The translations under genes and the position numbers were made by a program. The notes under the pieces were generated by a model. The model was given only the letters and a program-made list of their open reading frames with translations, was not told the origin of the DNA and ran no database searches. A stretch of DNA of 64,000 nt from CAZRQL01 sp964602415 (lineage in GTDB: Bacteria; Bacteroidota; Bacteroidia; Cytophagales; Flammeovirgaceae), in NCBI GenBank assembly GCA_964602415.1, contig CAZRQL010000001.1:1-64000 (forward strand). Reading direction: 5' to 3'. The stretch's first letter is position 1. The number at the start of each line of letters is the position of its first letter. Positions 35,518-45,330 of this stretch are shown piece by piece.

Positions 35518-36192
35518 TTAAAGTTTATTTTCTTCGGATTGAACTTTTATTTTAGTGTACCTAATCCATAATTCTGAAATCCACCAACCCAGTCCAATCC
35601 ATCCCAAAACAGCGGGATAGAAAATCCATCGAAGTTTTGAGTCCAAATCATAAGCGTTGAACGCAGGATTGCCTTGTGCACCCGGATGTAACGAACTATC
35701 AGATAGGCGGGGCAAGATAAAAATCAGTAGCACAATAGTAGGGTAAGCAAAAATACTGTAAATTGATGAGACGGTCGCTCTTTTTTGAATGTTATCAAAA
35801 GAGCCTCTCAAGACAAAGAAAGCCAAGTAAATCAAGAGAGCCACCGCCGATGCGGTTTGTTTCGGGTCGTTGCTCCACGCCCTTCCCCATGTGTATTGCG
35901 CCCAAATCATCCCTGTAACCAAACCCAGCAGACCATACACAATTCCGGTTGAAGCCAGACAAGAGGCTTTTATATCATGCAGTAGGTCTTTAGTGCGCAG
36001 GTATAGAATTGATTGATAAACAGATACGCTAAAAAAAGCCACCATTCCAAACCACATAGGGACATGGAAGTGAAGATTTCGGATAGTTTCGTTTAGGATG
36101 TCAAGTCTGGGTGCGTCTGCCGTTAGGCCTTTGAAAAGGACATAAAATAAACAAACAACTGTCCAAAATTTATGACTTACAAAAAATTTCAT
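35518..36192 (-). CDS. ccmC: cytochrome c assembly protein CcmC-like
   Basis: A 224-residue integral membrane protein with six spans. The WWD signature reads WGRAWSNDPKQTAS, flanked by conserved histidines (NLHFHVP before, SSLHPGAQ after) that bind heme. CcmC moves heme to the CcmE chaperone at the outer face of the inner membrane in system I. In Bacteroidota ccmC normally lies with ccmB and others; here no other ccm gene is next to it. Divergent from the LRR gene. Confidence 0.9.
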   Translation of the reverse strand: MKFFVSHKFWTVVCLFYVLFKGLTADAPRLDILNETIRNLHFHVPMWFGMVAFFSVSVYQSILYLRTKDLLHDIKASCLASTGIVYGLLGLVTGMIWAQYTWGRAWSNDPKQTASAVALLIYLAFFVLRGSFDNIQKRATVSSIYSIFAYPTIVLLIFILPRLSDSSLHPGAQGNPAFNAYDLDSKLRWIFYPAVLGWIGLGWWISELWIRYTKIKVQSEENKL

Positions 36193-36301
36193 TTACTTTT
36201 ACGGACGAAATTAGTTACTTTCAATTTTATTTAGCCAAAAACTTAGTTTAATATAAACTTAGTTCGGACAGGAAACATTATCTTTTCATTAGAGCAAAGT
36301 T

Positions 36302-37153
36302 ATGAAATCTGCATTCATTCTTTTTACTTTGTTTTGTATCTTACTTGATGAGCCTACCGCTCATTTAGTCAAAGGGAAGAACTATTTGCAGTCAAAAGAG
36401 TACATTGAAGCCCTCAACGAGTTTACCACGGCGGTCTCAATAAATCCCAATTATGCAGAGGCTTATTATTACCGTGCTTTGGCCAAAGACATGATGGGCA
36501 AAGAAGGCGGCTTTATTGTTCAAGATATCTGTGTGGATTTGATTTTGGCTGTTGAAAATGGATATACCAGTGCCCTGCCTATGCTCAGAGACAAGTCAGA
36601 CCAGTTTTGCTTCAATCTCAAAGCAGCCTCGGCGGCTTCTCCAGACGCAATCTATTGTGCAGACTTTAGCTCTTCGGTACTTAGCGAAATGCCCAAGTTT
36701 TTTTTTGATATGATTCTACTTACCAACTTAAAATTGTTTAACAACCGTTTTGAGGCATTTCCAGACTTGACATCGAGCAAATACTTGGTACACTTGGATT
36801 TGGGCAGTAACTCTATTGCGAGCATTCCTGAGCACGTCTTTAAACTTCAATGGCTCTCACATCTTAACTTAACTCGCAATAAAATATCCTCAGTTTCTGC
36901 TTCAATTTCAAATCTGAAATACCTCAATGAATTGATTGTTAGAGAAAATTATTTAGAACAACTCCCTATCGCTTTCGCGCAGCTCAAGACCCTTGAAACC
37001 TTAGATATGTCTTTCAATCGGTTTAAAACCATTCCTGAATGCTTGGAGCAAATGACCGGCCTGAAGACACTGGTTTTGACGGGAAATCCTCTGACCGAAG
37101 GGCAAGTCAATGAGCTGAAGCGTAAACTGAAATCAACCCGTATTTATTTCTGA
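36302..37153 (+). CDS. TPR and leucine-rich repeat protein
   Basis: 283 residues. A signal-like N-terminus is followed by a TPR pair (LVKGKNYLQSKEYIEALNEF, then NPNYAEAYYYRALAK). From about 120 on there are some six leucine-rich repeats of 22-23 residues, with the core LxxLxLxxNxIxxIP (for example LVHLDLGSNSIASIP). It lies 1 nt before bamD on the same strand and looks co-transcribed. The partner is unknown; such proteins usually mediate protein binding. Confidence 0.86.
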   Translation: MKSAFILFTLFCILLDEPTAHLVKGKNYLQSKEYIEALNEFTTAVSINPNYAEAYYYRALAKDMMGKEGGFIVQDICVDLILAVENGYTSALPMLRDKSDQFCFNLKAASAASPDAIYCADFSSSVLSEMPKFFFDMILLTNLKLFNNRFEAFPDLTSSKYLVHLDLGSNSIASIPEHVFKLQWLSHLNLTRNKISSVSASISNLKYLNELIVRENYLEQLPIAFAQLKTLETLDMSFNRFKTIPECLEQMTGLKTLVLTGNPLTEGQVNELKRKLKSTRIYF

Positions 37154-37154
37154 T

Positions 37155-37955
37155 ATGCGCAATTTTCTTCTTATTTTCTTATCTGTTGCATTGTTATCTT
37201 GCTCAGATTTTTATAAAGCCTCCAAGAGCCAAGATTGGCGAGTTAAATACAATACGGCGGTAAATTTTTACGGAAAAAAAGATTATGGCAAAGCCCTATT
37301 GCTTTTTGAAGAAGCCTTGCCTCTTATATCAGGCAAGCCCGAAGATGAATCAGCCAGATTTTATTATGCTTATTGCCAGTATTATGCAGGGATGTATCTT
37401 TTGAGTGCAGAATATTTTAGACGCTTTCACCGCACCTACAACCGCAGCAAAAATGCAGAAGAAGCCCTCTACATGTACGGCTACTCTCTTTACAAAGAAA
37501 CCCCTCAACACAACTTAGACCAATCAAGCACTTCGGACGCGATTGAGGCTTTTCAGGATTTTATCAATACCTATCCCAATAGTGCAAGGGTCGAAGAAGC
37601 CTCTAAGATGATAGCGGAATTGAGAGCCAAAATGGAACTTAAAGCCTTTGAGATGGCGAAGCAATACCAAAAGGTGAGGATGTATAAGGCCGCTGTTATA
37701 GCTTATTCAAACTTTGAACGCGATTTTCCCGACTCTGATTTGCGTGAAGAAGTTGCTTATCTGAGGCTTAGGTCTCAATATGAACTTTCTAAAAATAGTG
37801 TTGATGAGCAAAAGAAAAACCGTTTTGAAGAAACCCTAAGGCTCTACACCGAAATGGTTGATAAATATCCAAGCACACGCTTTAAGTCGGAGGTAACCCG
37901 CATTTTTGAGAGCACAAGCAAACAAATCAAAAACCTGAGACCAATACAAAACTGA
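37155..37955 (+). CDS. bamD: outer-membrane assembly lipoprotein BamD
   Basis: A 266-residue lipoprotein of the BAM complex that inserts beta-barrel proteins. The signal ends in LLSC (Cys16). TPR-like units follow: YNTAVNFYGKKDYGKALLLFEEAL, then ESARFYYAYCQYYAGMYLLSAEYFRRF, AIEAFQDFINTYPNS and the final YTEMVDKYPSTRF. Residues and length fit BamD of Bacteroidota. It sits at the head of the run bamD-DUF4271-hemD-porP, spaced by 3 nt from the next gene. Confidence 0.92.
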   Translation: MRNFLLIFLSVALLSCSDFYKASKSQDWRVKYNTAVNFYGKKDYGKALLLFEEALPLISGKPEDESARFYYAYCQYYAGMYLLSAEYFRRFHRTYNRSKNAEEALYMYGYSLYKETPQHNLDQSSTSDAIEAFQDFINTYPNSARVEEASKMIAELRAKMELKAFEMAKQYQKVRMYKAAVIAYSNFERDFPDSDLREEVAYLRLRSQYELSKNSVDEQKKNRFEETLRLYTEMVDKYPSTRFKSEVTRIFESTSKQIKNLRPIQN

Positions 37956-37958
37956 CGC

Positions 37959-39023
37959 ATGTCCTACAAGTTATTTTTATTGGCTTTATTATTTGTGTTT
38001 TTAGGTGAACTGCAAGCCCAATCTTCTCAATATTTTATAGATATAAACGATGATTGGTTGTTGTATCAAAAAAATAATTACATACCTTATTATGAAGGGG
38101 CAAAATCCAAGACCAAACACATATTCGTATCCGCAGAGTCGAATTCACCTCGCTATTTAATTTTACAAATGCAATTCGAGGGATCTTCCGTATTTTTTGA
38201 CAATGTGTTGATAAAGAAGATGTTGCTTGATACTTTGTTTACACACAGGATAGATACTTTCACAAGCAAAAGCATTTTGGTTACTGTTTACAACCGAAAT
38301 GGCGTAGAAAACACCAAAGCATTTGTGTCATCAACTCCAACTACAGCCCTTTACTCGAATATAGAAAGCAATAGCAAAAAATTTTTACAGCCAGATTTTG
38401 TACAGTCTAAACAAGCAGATACTGATGTTTTCTTTTTTTACTTTACAATTTTCATTGTCAATCTGTTTATATCACCCCTGAAGGGTGGCTTTCAATGGCT
38501 TTGGAGCTATCTCAACGGGATTACTTCCAAGCCTATTTTCCGCAACTATGACTTTTTTTATCTACTGTATTTTATAGCATTTTTTTCACTCAACATTTTG
38601 GTAGTAAATAATTTAGTTGATAAAAAAGGCGGCAGTTTTTTCTCATTTACCACTCTGTATTCTTTCATGAATGTGGGCTTATTTACAGGGTCTTATTTTC
38701 TGATGATTGGTTTTTTATCTTCTATTTTTCGCAAAAGACAACTTGCTTCCATCCATATATTAGAGAGTATCACGACGTTGCATATTTTTCTGATGTTAGA
38801 TGCCGGGTTTATTTTTTTTTTCACACTTAGGCCGGATTACATACAAGGATTTGTCACCTACATAATTATTTTACAATATATTACGTATTTTTTTGCAAAA
38901 CTTATTTTGGTCTATCGCTTAAATGCAGTTATTAATGATGTGCAGAGCCTAAAAATTATCTACATTTGCATCACAGAATTGGTGCCTTTCGCGCTGTTTC
39001 TGAGTTTTTTTGTGAAAACATAA
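37959..39023 (+). CDS. DUF4271 membrane protein
   Basis: 354 residues. A signal peptide (cleavage near LQAQ) and a beta-rich periplasmic part (to about 150) are followed by six or seven hydrophobic segments from 160 to the end, with FFYLLYFIAFFSLNILV and the final PFALFLSFFVKT. It matches DUF4271 proteins, which are found next to uroporphyrinogen-III synthase genes in Bacteroidota, as here (4 nt before hemD). The role is unknown; a link to T9SS or envelope assembly is suggested only by position. Confidence 0.83.
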   Translation: MSYKLFLLALLFVFLGELQAQSSQYFIDINDDWLLYQKNNYIPYYEGAKSKTKHIFVSAESNSPRYLILQMQFEGSSVFFDNVLIKKMLLDTLFTHRIDTFTSKSILVTVYNRNGVENTKAFVSSTPTTALYSNIESNSKKFLQPDFVQSKQADTDVFFFYFTIFIVNLFISPLKGGFQWLWSYLNGITSKPIFRNYDFFYLLYFIAFFSLNILVVNNLVDKKGGSFFSFTTLYSFMNVGLFTGSYFLMIGFLSSIFRKRQLASIHILESITTLHIFLMLDAGFIFFFTLRPDYIQGFVTYIIILQYITYFFAKLILVYRLNAVINDVQSLKIIYICITELVPFALFLSFFVKT

Positions 39024-39027
39024 ACTC

Positions 39028-39801
39028 ATGGATGCCAATAGAATAGTAAAGTCGATACTAATTACTCAAGCCCCACCTTCTCCGGCAACCAAATCACCTT
39101 ATGCTAATTTAATAGAAAGATTTGGAGTTCAAATAGATTTTACATCGTTTATCCAAATACAAGAGGTTGATTTTAAAACATTTAGAAAGCAAAAAATAAA
39201 CATAGCAGACTTTACAGCGATTATTTTTACCAGCAAACATGCAGTGGATAATTTTTTTAGAATAGTCAAAGAAGCTAAGATAGAGATGCCGGCAGACACA
39301 AAATACTTTTGTATATCTGAGCAAACCACCAACTACTTACAGAAATATATTGTCATGCGCAAGCGCAAACTTTTTACAGGGCAAAAGACTGCGGCGGATC
39401 TAATTGAAATTCTTAAAAAGCACAAAAACGAAAAATTTTTCTATCCATGTTCTGCCATTAGACGCGATGAAATACCGGTATTTTTGACGGAAAATGGTTT
39501 TAACTATGCTGAAGGAATTGTTTATGAAACCATCCCTGCACAAATAAATAGCATTGATATCGATTCCTACCAGATGATTGTCTTTTTCAGTCCATCCGGT
39601 GTGTCCTCACTCAAGCACAATTTTCCCCATTACCGGCAAGGAGAGACTAAATTCGCTGCTTTTGGGTCTTCAACAGCCAACGCTGTTCTTGATAATGGGT
39701 TTCGTCTTGACATCCAAGCTCCTTTACCTAATGTACCCTCAATGGCCGGAGCCATTGAAAGCTACTTAGAATCACACTTTTCCCTTACCCAAAATGAATA
39801 G
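39028..39801 (+). CDS. hemD: uroporphyrinogen-III synthase
   Basis: A 257-residue cytoplasmic enzyme that closes hydroxymethylbilane to uroporphyrinogen III with inversion of ring D, in heme synthesis. The family is weakly conserved; the two-lobed layout with TAIIFTSKHAVDNFF (first lobe) and MIVFFSPSGVSSL plus FAAFGSSTANAV (second lobe) supports it. The last 8 nt overlap porP. The position before porP-gldKLMN is a conserved Bacteroidota arrangement. Confidence 0.87.
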   Translation: MDANRIVKSILITQAPPSPATKSPYANLIERFGVQIDFTSFIQIQEVDFKTFRKQKINIADFTAIIFTSKHAVDNFFRIVKEAKIEMPADTKYFCISEQTTNYLQKYIVMRKRKLFTGQKTAADLIEILKKHKNEKFFYPCSAIRRDEIPVFLTENGFNYAEGIVYETIPAQINSIDIDSYQMIVFFSPSGVSSLKHNFPHYRQGETKFAAFGSSTANAVLDNGFRLDIQAPLPNVPSMAGAIESYLESHFSLTQNE

Positions 39802-40765
39802 ATTATTACTGCCATTGCTTTTTTGCCTCTTTACGTTGAGCCTCCAAGCTCAACAAATGGCTCAGTTCACTCAGTTCTACTTCAATAAGCTCTACTTCTC
39901 GCCGTCTTTCGCAGGAGCTGATGCCGACTGGAACGAGTTTTCTTTGATACACAGAAGTCAGTGGGCGGGATATAGTTCACAGATAGACCCCAGCATAGCA
40001 CCCACTACTACCATACTTACCGGTAGTTTACCTTTTCATAAAAGAGAGTTTGGCATAGGTTTTTACTTTCTCAATGAGACAATAGGACCTTTTACCAATC
40101 AAGTCTTCCAAGTGTCAGGTGCGTGGCACAGAAAACTTAAAAGTAATGGGGCGACCATTAGTTTGGGTGCACAAGTAGGAATTTATAATAAAGTTCTTGA
40201 TTTTGGGGTATTGAGACCACGCGAGCAAGACCCATTAATTACTTCCACAGGTAGGCTCAATAGTATAGGTCAGTTGCCTGATTTGGCATTTGGTGCAGGG
40301 TATTCAACTAAGAAATACTTCGTTCATACTTCGTTACAACAAGTGAGCCAAGCCTCTTTCTCTTACGATGGCAGGCAGATGGCCCCTTTAGCGATGCACG
40401 TTTTTATAATGGCGGCCTATCATTTTGAATTGAGCCAAAGAGTCAAGCTAAGTCCTATGGCTGTTCTAAAGACCGAGACAAATTTGTTTTCTTATGAAGT
40501 AGGTGCTTTATCTACATACAATGATTGGGTTTGGATGGGCATATTTCATAGACAATCGGAATCTATTGCAGTTTTGGCCGGTCTAAATCTGGATAAAGCT
40601 AAAAAATTTAGACTCAGCTATTCTTTTGATTTTTTGGTGGTCAATCAAGCCGTTAGAAATGCAACTTCTGCTGGTTCTCACGAAGTTGTATTGTCCTACC
40701 GAATCCCTAAATTTTCTTTATACCAACGAAGTCCTGTTCGCACTCCAAGGTTCAGACTTGATTGA
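39794..40765 (+). CDS. porP: T9SS membrane protein PorP/SprF family
   Basis: A 323-residue outer-membrane beta-barrel of the type IX secretion system. A signal peptide (cleavage at LQAQ) is followed by QFTQFYFNKLYFSPSFAGAD, the family signature, and alternating strands to the end (VVLSYRIP). PorP/SprF proteins bind the periplasmic PorK-PorN ring or anchor peptidoglycan-bound PorE-like proteins. It lies directly before gldK with 79 nt between. Confidence 0.92.
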   Translation: MNRLLLPLLFCLFTLSLQAQQMAQFTQFYFNKLYFSPSFAGADADWNEFSLIHRSQWAGYSSQIDPSIAPTTTILTGSLPFHKREFGIGFYFLNETIGPFTNQVFQVSGAWHRKLKSNGATISLGAQVGIYNKVLDFGVLRPREQDPLITSTGRLNSIGQLPDLAFGAGYSTKKYFVHTSLQQVSQASFSYDGRQMAPLAMHVFIMAAYHFELSQRVKLSPMAVLKTETNLFSYEVGALSTYNDWVWMGIFHRQSESIAVLAGLNLDKAKKFRLSYSFDFLVVNQAVRNATSAGSHEVVLSYRIPKFSLYQRSPVRTPRFRLD

Positions 40766-40844
40766 GAGGCCAAATTGAAAATTTTGGCACGTATTTTACT
40801 GTATATTTTAAAGTTTCCTAAATCTTAACATGACAATACGCGAT

Positions 40845-41870
40845 ATGAAAAGAGAACTTCTCTTCTTGGCAGTTGCAGCGGCAGTTGTACTGCAAAGCTG
40901 CGGCGGCGGCCGTTCCTCTGATGACGGTGGGCATTTGGTGGGTGTTCAGGACCGCGAAATGTGGAGACCTGTTACGCCAATAGGCATGACATTGGTTCCC
41001 TCCGGTACATTTCACATGGGGCAAGCCGACGAAGATATTGCCTCATCAAAAATCAATCTCAACAAACAAGTAACCATTGGTGGATTCTACATGGATGATA
41101 CCGAGATTACCAACAATGAGTACAGGCAGTTTACTAATTATTACCTGTTTGATGGTCCTGATTCTGTGCTCTCTACTTATCAGGAGATGGTTGATGCCAA
41201 AATATATCCTGACACAACTGTTTGGATGACTGATTTTACTTACCACATGGGAGACCCTATGCAGCAATACTATTTTATGCACCCTGCATTTGATGACTAC
41301 CCTGTTGTTGGAGTCAATTGGGATGCAGCACAGAAGTTTTGTCAATGGAGAACAGAATACCTGAATTCTTACAGGGTTGATGCTGAAATGTTCCCAATGC
41401 CTAATTTTAGGTTGCCTTCTGAGGCTGAGTGGGAGTACGCCGCCAGAGGTGGTAGAGATATGGCTAAGTTTCCATGGGGCGGCCCTTACACCCGCAATGG
41501 CAAAGGTTGCGCTCTATGTAATTTTAAGCCGGGTCGAGGCAACTACTATGATGATGGATTCCAGTACACAGCACCCGTTAGGGCATATTTTGCGAATGAA
41601 TATGGTCTTTACGATATGGCGGGAAATGTTTCTGAATGGTGTGAAGATGCTTATTCGCCTAACAGTTATCCAATAGTTTGGGACTTAAACCCAACCTATT
41701 TTGATAAAACCGAATTGAGGAAAGTAATACGTGGAGGCTCTTGGAAAGATATTGAATTCTACAATGAAACGGGGTCTAGGCTTTATGAATACCAGACCAG
41801 AGCTCGATCCTTTATTGGCTTTAGATGTGTAATGACACATTTGGGTCGCTCATCAGGCTATGAATTTTAA
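40845..41870 (+). CDS. gldK: T9SS ring lipoprotein GldK/PorK
   Basis: A 341-residue lipoprotein: MKRELLFLAVAAAVVLQSC with the lipobox LQSC. The ATG at 40845 is preferred; an ATG 15 nt upstream would add five residues. The formylglycine-enzyme-like (SUMF1) fold shows in FRLPSEAEWEYAARGG, DMAGNVSEWCED and VIRGGSWKD, but it acts as a structural protein, not a sulfatase activator. Together with GldN it forms the periplasmic ring of the T9SS translocon. It is followed by gldL 83 nt later. Confidence 0.95.
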   Translation: MKRELLFLAVAAAVVLQSCGGGRSSDDGGHLVGVQDREMWRPVTPIGMTLVPSGTFHMGQADEDIASSKINLNKQVTIGGFYMDDTEITNNEYRQFTNYYLFDGPDSVLSTYQEMVDAKIYPDTTVWMTDFTYHMGDPMQQYYFMHPAFDDYPVVGVNWDAAQKFCQWRTEYLNSYRVDAEMFPMPNFRLPSEAEWEYAARGGRDMAKFPWGGPYTRNGKGCALCNFKPGRGNYYDDGFQYTAPVRAYFANEYGLYDMAGNVSEWCEDAYSPNSYPIVWDLNPTYFDKTELRKVIRGGSWKDIEFYNETGSRLYEYQTRARSFIGFRCVMTHLGRSSGYEF

Positions 41871-41953
41871 ATTTTTTTTTTTAAAAGAATTTTTTTCCAA
41901 TCTTTGAAGCCTAAACCTTTCCTAAATTAAAAATCTAAAAAATCCTTAAAAAA

Positions 41954-42775
41954 ATGGCAAAAAAACATCAAGAAACAACACTCGAGTGGTTCTACCGAGT
42001 TGTTATCCCCAAAGCTACTTCACTTGGAGCTGCAGTTGTGGTATTGGGTGCTCTTTTCAAAATCATGCACTATAAAGGTGCTGGTGAAATGTTGACAATT
42101 GGTCTTTGTACTGAATCATTCATTTTCCTTTTAGGTGTGTTCCAGCCTGCCCCTCCGGTTGAAGCTCATTATGATTGGTCATTGGTTTATCCTGAATTGT
42201 CAAGTGGGCAAGCAAAAGCAAAAGATACAAAAGCTATTCAACAAGATCCTAAGGTCTCTGAAAAATTAGCTCTTATAGACAAGATGATCCTTGATGCTAA
42301 CCTCACTCCTGATGCTTTCAAAAACTTTGGTGCTGGCATGGGTGTACTCAACGAATCTGTAAAGCAAATGAAAGATGTTTCAAATGCGACTTTGGCTACT
42401 AATGAGTACGCTAATACACTCAAAACAGCAACCAGTTCTATCAATGAATTGAATAAAGCCTATGGTAATACTATTAATACAATGAATCAATTGGCCACAG
42501 CCACTAATTCGGCCAAAGAATATCACAGCCAAATTCAGAATTTAACTAAGAATTTGGGTGCGTTGAATGCGGTCTATGAAATGGAACTTAATGATGCAAA
42601 CAGTCATATCAAAGCGATGAACAAATTCTACAGTAATTTGACCGTTGCTATGGAGAGCATGTCTGATGCCAGCAAAGAATCTGAGGTTTTCAAGAATCAA
42701 ATGAAATCTTTGACAGGAAACTTGACAACTCTCAACAAAGTTTATGGCAACATGATTGCTGCTATGAAAGCGTAG
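41954..42775 (+). CDS. gldL: T9SS inner-membrane motor protein GldL/PorL
   Basis: 273 residues. Two transmembrane segments lie near the N-terminus (SLGAAVVVLGALFKIMH and MLTIGLCTESFIFLLGVF). Lys36 and Glu54 (CTESFIF) fit the charged residues needed for proton flow in the motor. A cytoplasmic tail of about 200 residues is rich in helices (Met/Asn/Thr coiled-coil repeats such as LTKNLGALNAVYEMEL). GldL forms the stator-like ring with GldM, powering gliding and secretion. It lies in the gldK-L-M-N cluster. Confidence 0.95.
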   Translation: MAKKHQETTLEWFYRVVIPKATSLGAAVVVLGALFKIMHYKGAGEMLTIGLCTESFIFLLGVFQPAPPVEAHYDWSLVYPELSSGQAKAKDTKAIQQDPKVSEKLALIDKMILDANLTPDAFKNFGAGMGVLNESVKQMKDVSNATLATNEYANTLKTATSSINELNKAYGNTINTMNQLATATNSAKEYHSQIQNLTKNLGALNAVYEMELNDANSHIKAMNKFYSNLTVAMESMSDASKESEVFKNQMKSLTGNLTTLNKVYGNMIAAMKA

Positions 42776-42813
42776 TTTTATTTATTCATTAAATTTATTT
42801 AAATCAACAACCT

Positions 42814-44412
42814 ATGGCAGGTGGTGCAAAAGAAAGTCCAAGGCAACGGATGATCAATATGATGTATCTCGTATTGACAGCCCTCTTGGCACTACAAGTA
42901 AGTAATTCAGTTTTGGAAAAATTCCAGTTCATTGACGAGAGCTTGCAACATACAGTAAGTTTAACATCAGAAAATAATGGTAAAGTATTAGCTGGAATTA
43001 AATCTAAAGTTGAGAAGGATGGCAACCGTCCCGCTGACTTAGCTGTGTTGAGAAAGTCTGAAGAGGTAAGGAAACTTACTGAGGCTCCAATGGCTAAGAT
43101 CAATGAAATGAGGAAGGTCATCGCTGAGTTGGCTGGTGGCATAGATCCGGAGACAGGTATGTATGCAAACGGAAAGGACTATGACGCTCAAATGAATTAT
43201 ACAATTGGAGTAGAGGGAGGTCCTAAAGACGGCGAAGCATATAAACTTAAAGACATTTTGGTCAATTATATAAATTCGTTGAATGCTTTAGTCGATTCGC
43301 TCAATGCAGATCAGATAGCTCTTGATGCAAAAGATATGGATCAGTTCAAAAACAATCCAGACCAAAAGAATAAGGATTTTGCTCAATTGAACTTTGATCA
43401 CACCCCTAACGTGGCATGTTTAGCAGTTTTGAGCTATATGCAGGCTGAGGTTGTTCAAGCTGAATCAAAAGCATTAGAAAGGTTGGCACAAAAAATCGGA
43501 GCTGATCAGCTTAAATTCGATGTGATCACGGCTTACGTTAGTGCAGAATCGAAATACGTAGCTGCCGGAACCAAGTATTATGCTGAAATGTTCATTGCTG
43601 CAACTTCAAGAAATCTTGTGCCTGTAATGACAAGAAACGGCAGTCCGATTCCGGTTGAAGGAGGTAAAGGCAAAATTGAATTTACTGCTGCTGCAACAAG
43701 CTATGACCAAGATGGTAATTCGAAGCAATCTTACAAAGGCTGTATTACAGTTCCCAGACCAACCGGTGATACTACTATATGTCAAGAAGTTGATTATTAT
43801 GTAGTAAAACCTATTTTACAAGTTCAAGCTGCTGCGGTTTCAGCCCTCTACCTCAATTGTGGTAATGAGATTCAGGTTAACTGCCCTGCTTTGGGAATAG
43901 CTTATGATCCTCGCTTTACAACTTCATCAGATGCAGAGTTGATACCGGGTGCGAAGAAAGGGTTAGTTACTATTGTTCCCAGAGGACCAAAAGTAGATTT
44001 GACAGTTTCGAGTGGTGGAGCTGCACTTGGCGTTGAAAAATTCAATGTTCGTAAGATACCTCTTCCAACGATTAGACTTTTTCACAATGGCAAGCCCGTT
44101 GACTTGAAAAACGGTGTACCTTGTAGTGGCGCGCTTGATATTAAAGTAGTCCCTGACGAGAGTTTCAAAGAGTTCTTACCCAAAGATGCTCGTTACCGTC
44201 CGCAGAAAATAGAAATTTTAGCGGTTAGAGGTAAAAAAGTTATCGCTCAGTTAAATAATGTAACTAATCCAAGGATTGACTTAAATTCAGTTTGTCAAGG
44301 TCAGATTGATAGGATTGTAGTTACAGTTGAAAAAGTTGAGCGCATGAATTTCAAAGACCAAAAGGAAACAGTTGCTATGGGAGAAGAAATTATTCAATTA
44401 CCTGTACAATAA
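42814..44412 (+). CDS. gldM: T9SS motor protein GldM/PorM
   Basis: 532 residues. A short N-terminal cytoplasmic stretch (MAGGAKESPRQRM) is followed by one transmembrane segment (about 13-32, with MMYLVLTALLALQVSNSVL) that spans the inner membrane. A long periplasmic helical and beta-sandwich part couples the GldL motor to the GldK/GldN ring. Start and length fit the family. It follows gldL by 38 nt. Confidence 0.95.
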   Translation: MAGGAKESPRQRMINMMYLVLTALLALQVSNSVLEKFQFIDESLQHTVSLTSENNGKVLAGIKSKVEKDGNRPADLAVLRKSEEVRKLTEAPMAKINEMRKVIAELAGGIDPETGMYANGKDYDAQMNYTIGVEGGPKDGEAYKLKDILVNYINSLNALVDSLNADQIALDAKDMDQFKNNPDQKNKDFAQLNFDHTPNVACLAVLSYMQAEVVQAESKALERLAQKIGADQLKFDVITAYVSAESKYVAAGTKYYAEMFIAATSRNLVPVMTRNGSPIPVEGGKGKIEFTAAATSYDQDGNSKQSYKGCITVPRPTGDTTICQEVDYYVVKPILQVQAAAVSALYLNCGNEIQVNCPALGIAYDPRFTTSSDAELIPGAKKGLVTIVPRGPKVDLTVSSGGAALGVEKFNVRKIPLPTIRLFHNGKPVDLKNGVPCSGALDIKVVPDESFKEFLPKDARYRPQKIEILAVRGKKVIAQLNNVTNPRIDLNSVCQGQIDRIVVTVEKVERMNFKDQKETVAMGEEIIQLPVQ

Positions 44413-44423
44413 AAAGTAAGTTT

Positions 44424-45278
44424 ATGAATCGGAAATTCATTTTATTAATTATGGTTGCAACCCCATTCTTTGCGAATGCTCAGGGTTATGCAGAGTTTGA
44501 GTTTGGAAATTATTCCATAGAGCAAGATCCCCTTGCTAAGCACTCGGTTCGTCCTATAGTTGAGTCAGACAGAATGTTTGTTCGCTCACTTTGGCAGAGG
44601 ATTGATTTGCGTGAAAAGCAGAATGAGCCTTTTCGAGCTGCTAAAAACGAAATAACTCGATTGATTTTGGAAGCTGCCAAAATAGGTGCCATTCGCCCTT
44701 TTACCAATGACTCTTTGACAACAAGGATGAATCCGCAAGATTTTTTGGATAAGTTGAAAGTCCCCGGAGCAGGTGTGATAGAAGATGATGCAGGTTTTGA
44801 TGATGAAGAAGATGATTGGGGTGGAGAAGCCGAAAGCTCATCCGCATCGATTTCAGCTTCTTATTGGAGGTATGACAATCAGTTATACATTCTTGACATC
44901 AAAGAGAACTTGATATTCGATAGGAAAAGGTCTCGTATGTATTATGACATTGAGTCTATCACCATTATAGTTCCTGCTGATTTTAATCCTAAAGGCGTTG
45001 AAACTTCAATTGGTACATTTTCCTACAAAGAACTGGTTAAGAACCTGTTTAGCAAGAACCCAGATGCTCAGTGGTTTAATCCTCAAAATATTACGGAGCA
45101 TAGGAATTTGCAAGAAGCATTTGATTTGCGTCTTTTTACTTCCCACCTTACCAAGTATTCAAATCCCAGAGATGAGTCTATCGATTTGATTTATCCTAAC
45201 GGTCAAACTCAACTTGGCAAGGCATTAGAGTATATGCACAATCTTGCTGAGTACGAATCTAACACTTGGTCTAATTAA
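44424..45278 (+). CDS. gldN: T9SS ring protein GldN/PorN
   Basis: 284 residues with signal peptide (cleavage near FANAQ). VRPIVESDRMFVRSLWQRIDLREKQNEPF is the strongly conserved family start of the mature protein, and the acidic EDDAGFDDEEDDWGGE loop is notable. GldN binds GldK to form the ring in the periplasm. It closes the cluster, 11 nt after gldM, and ends before a strong bidirectional terminator. Confidence 0.95.
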   Translation: MNRKFILLIMVATPFFANAQGYAEFEFGNYSIEQDPLAKHSVRPIVESDRMFVRSLWQRIDLREKQNEPFRAAKNEITRLILEAAKIGAIRPFTNDSLTTRMNPQDFLDKLKVPGAGVIEDDAGFDDEEDDWGGEAESSSASISASYWRYDNQLYILDIKENLIFDRKRSRMYYDIESITIIVPADFNPKGVETSIGTFSYKELVKNLFSKNPDAQWFNPQNITEHRNLQEAFDLRLFTSHLTKYSNPRDESIDLIYPNGQTQLGKALEYMHNLAEYESNTWSN

Positions 45279-45295
45279 CAGAACATCATTTTTTT

Positions 45296-45330
45296 AATAA
45301 AAAAGGGTTTCACACGAAACCCTTTTTTTA
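45296..45330. terminator. bidirectional intrinsic terminator between gldN and adk
   Basis: 11-bp stem AAAAGGGTTTC/GAAACCCTTTT (45301-45311 with 45316-45326) with a 4-nt loop. It has a T-run on the plus strand and an A-run before the stem that acts as T-run on the minus strand. It ends gldN (+) and adk (-). Confidence 0.93.
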
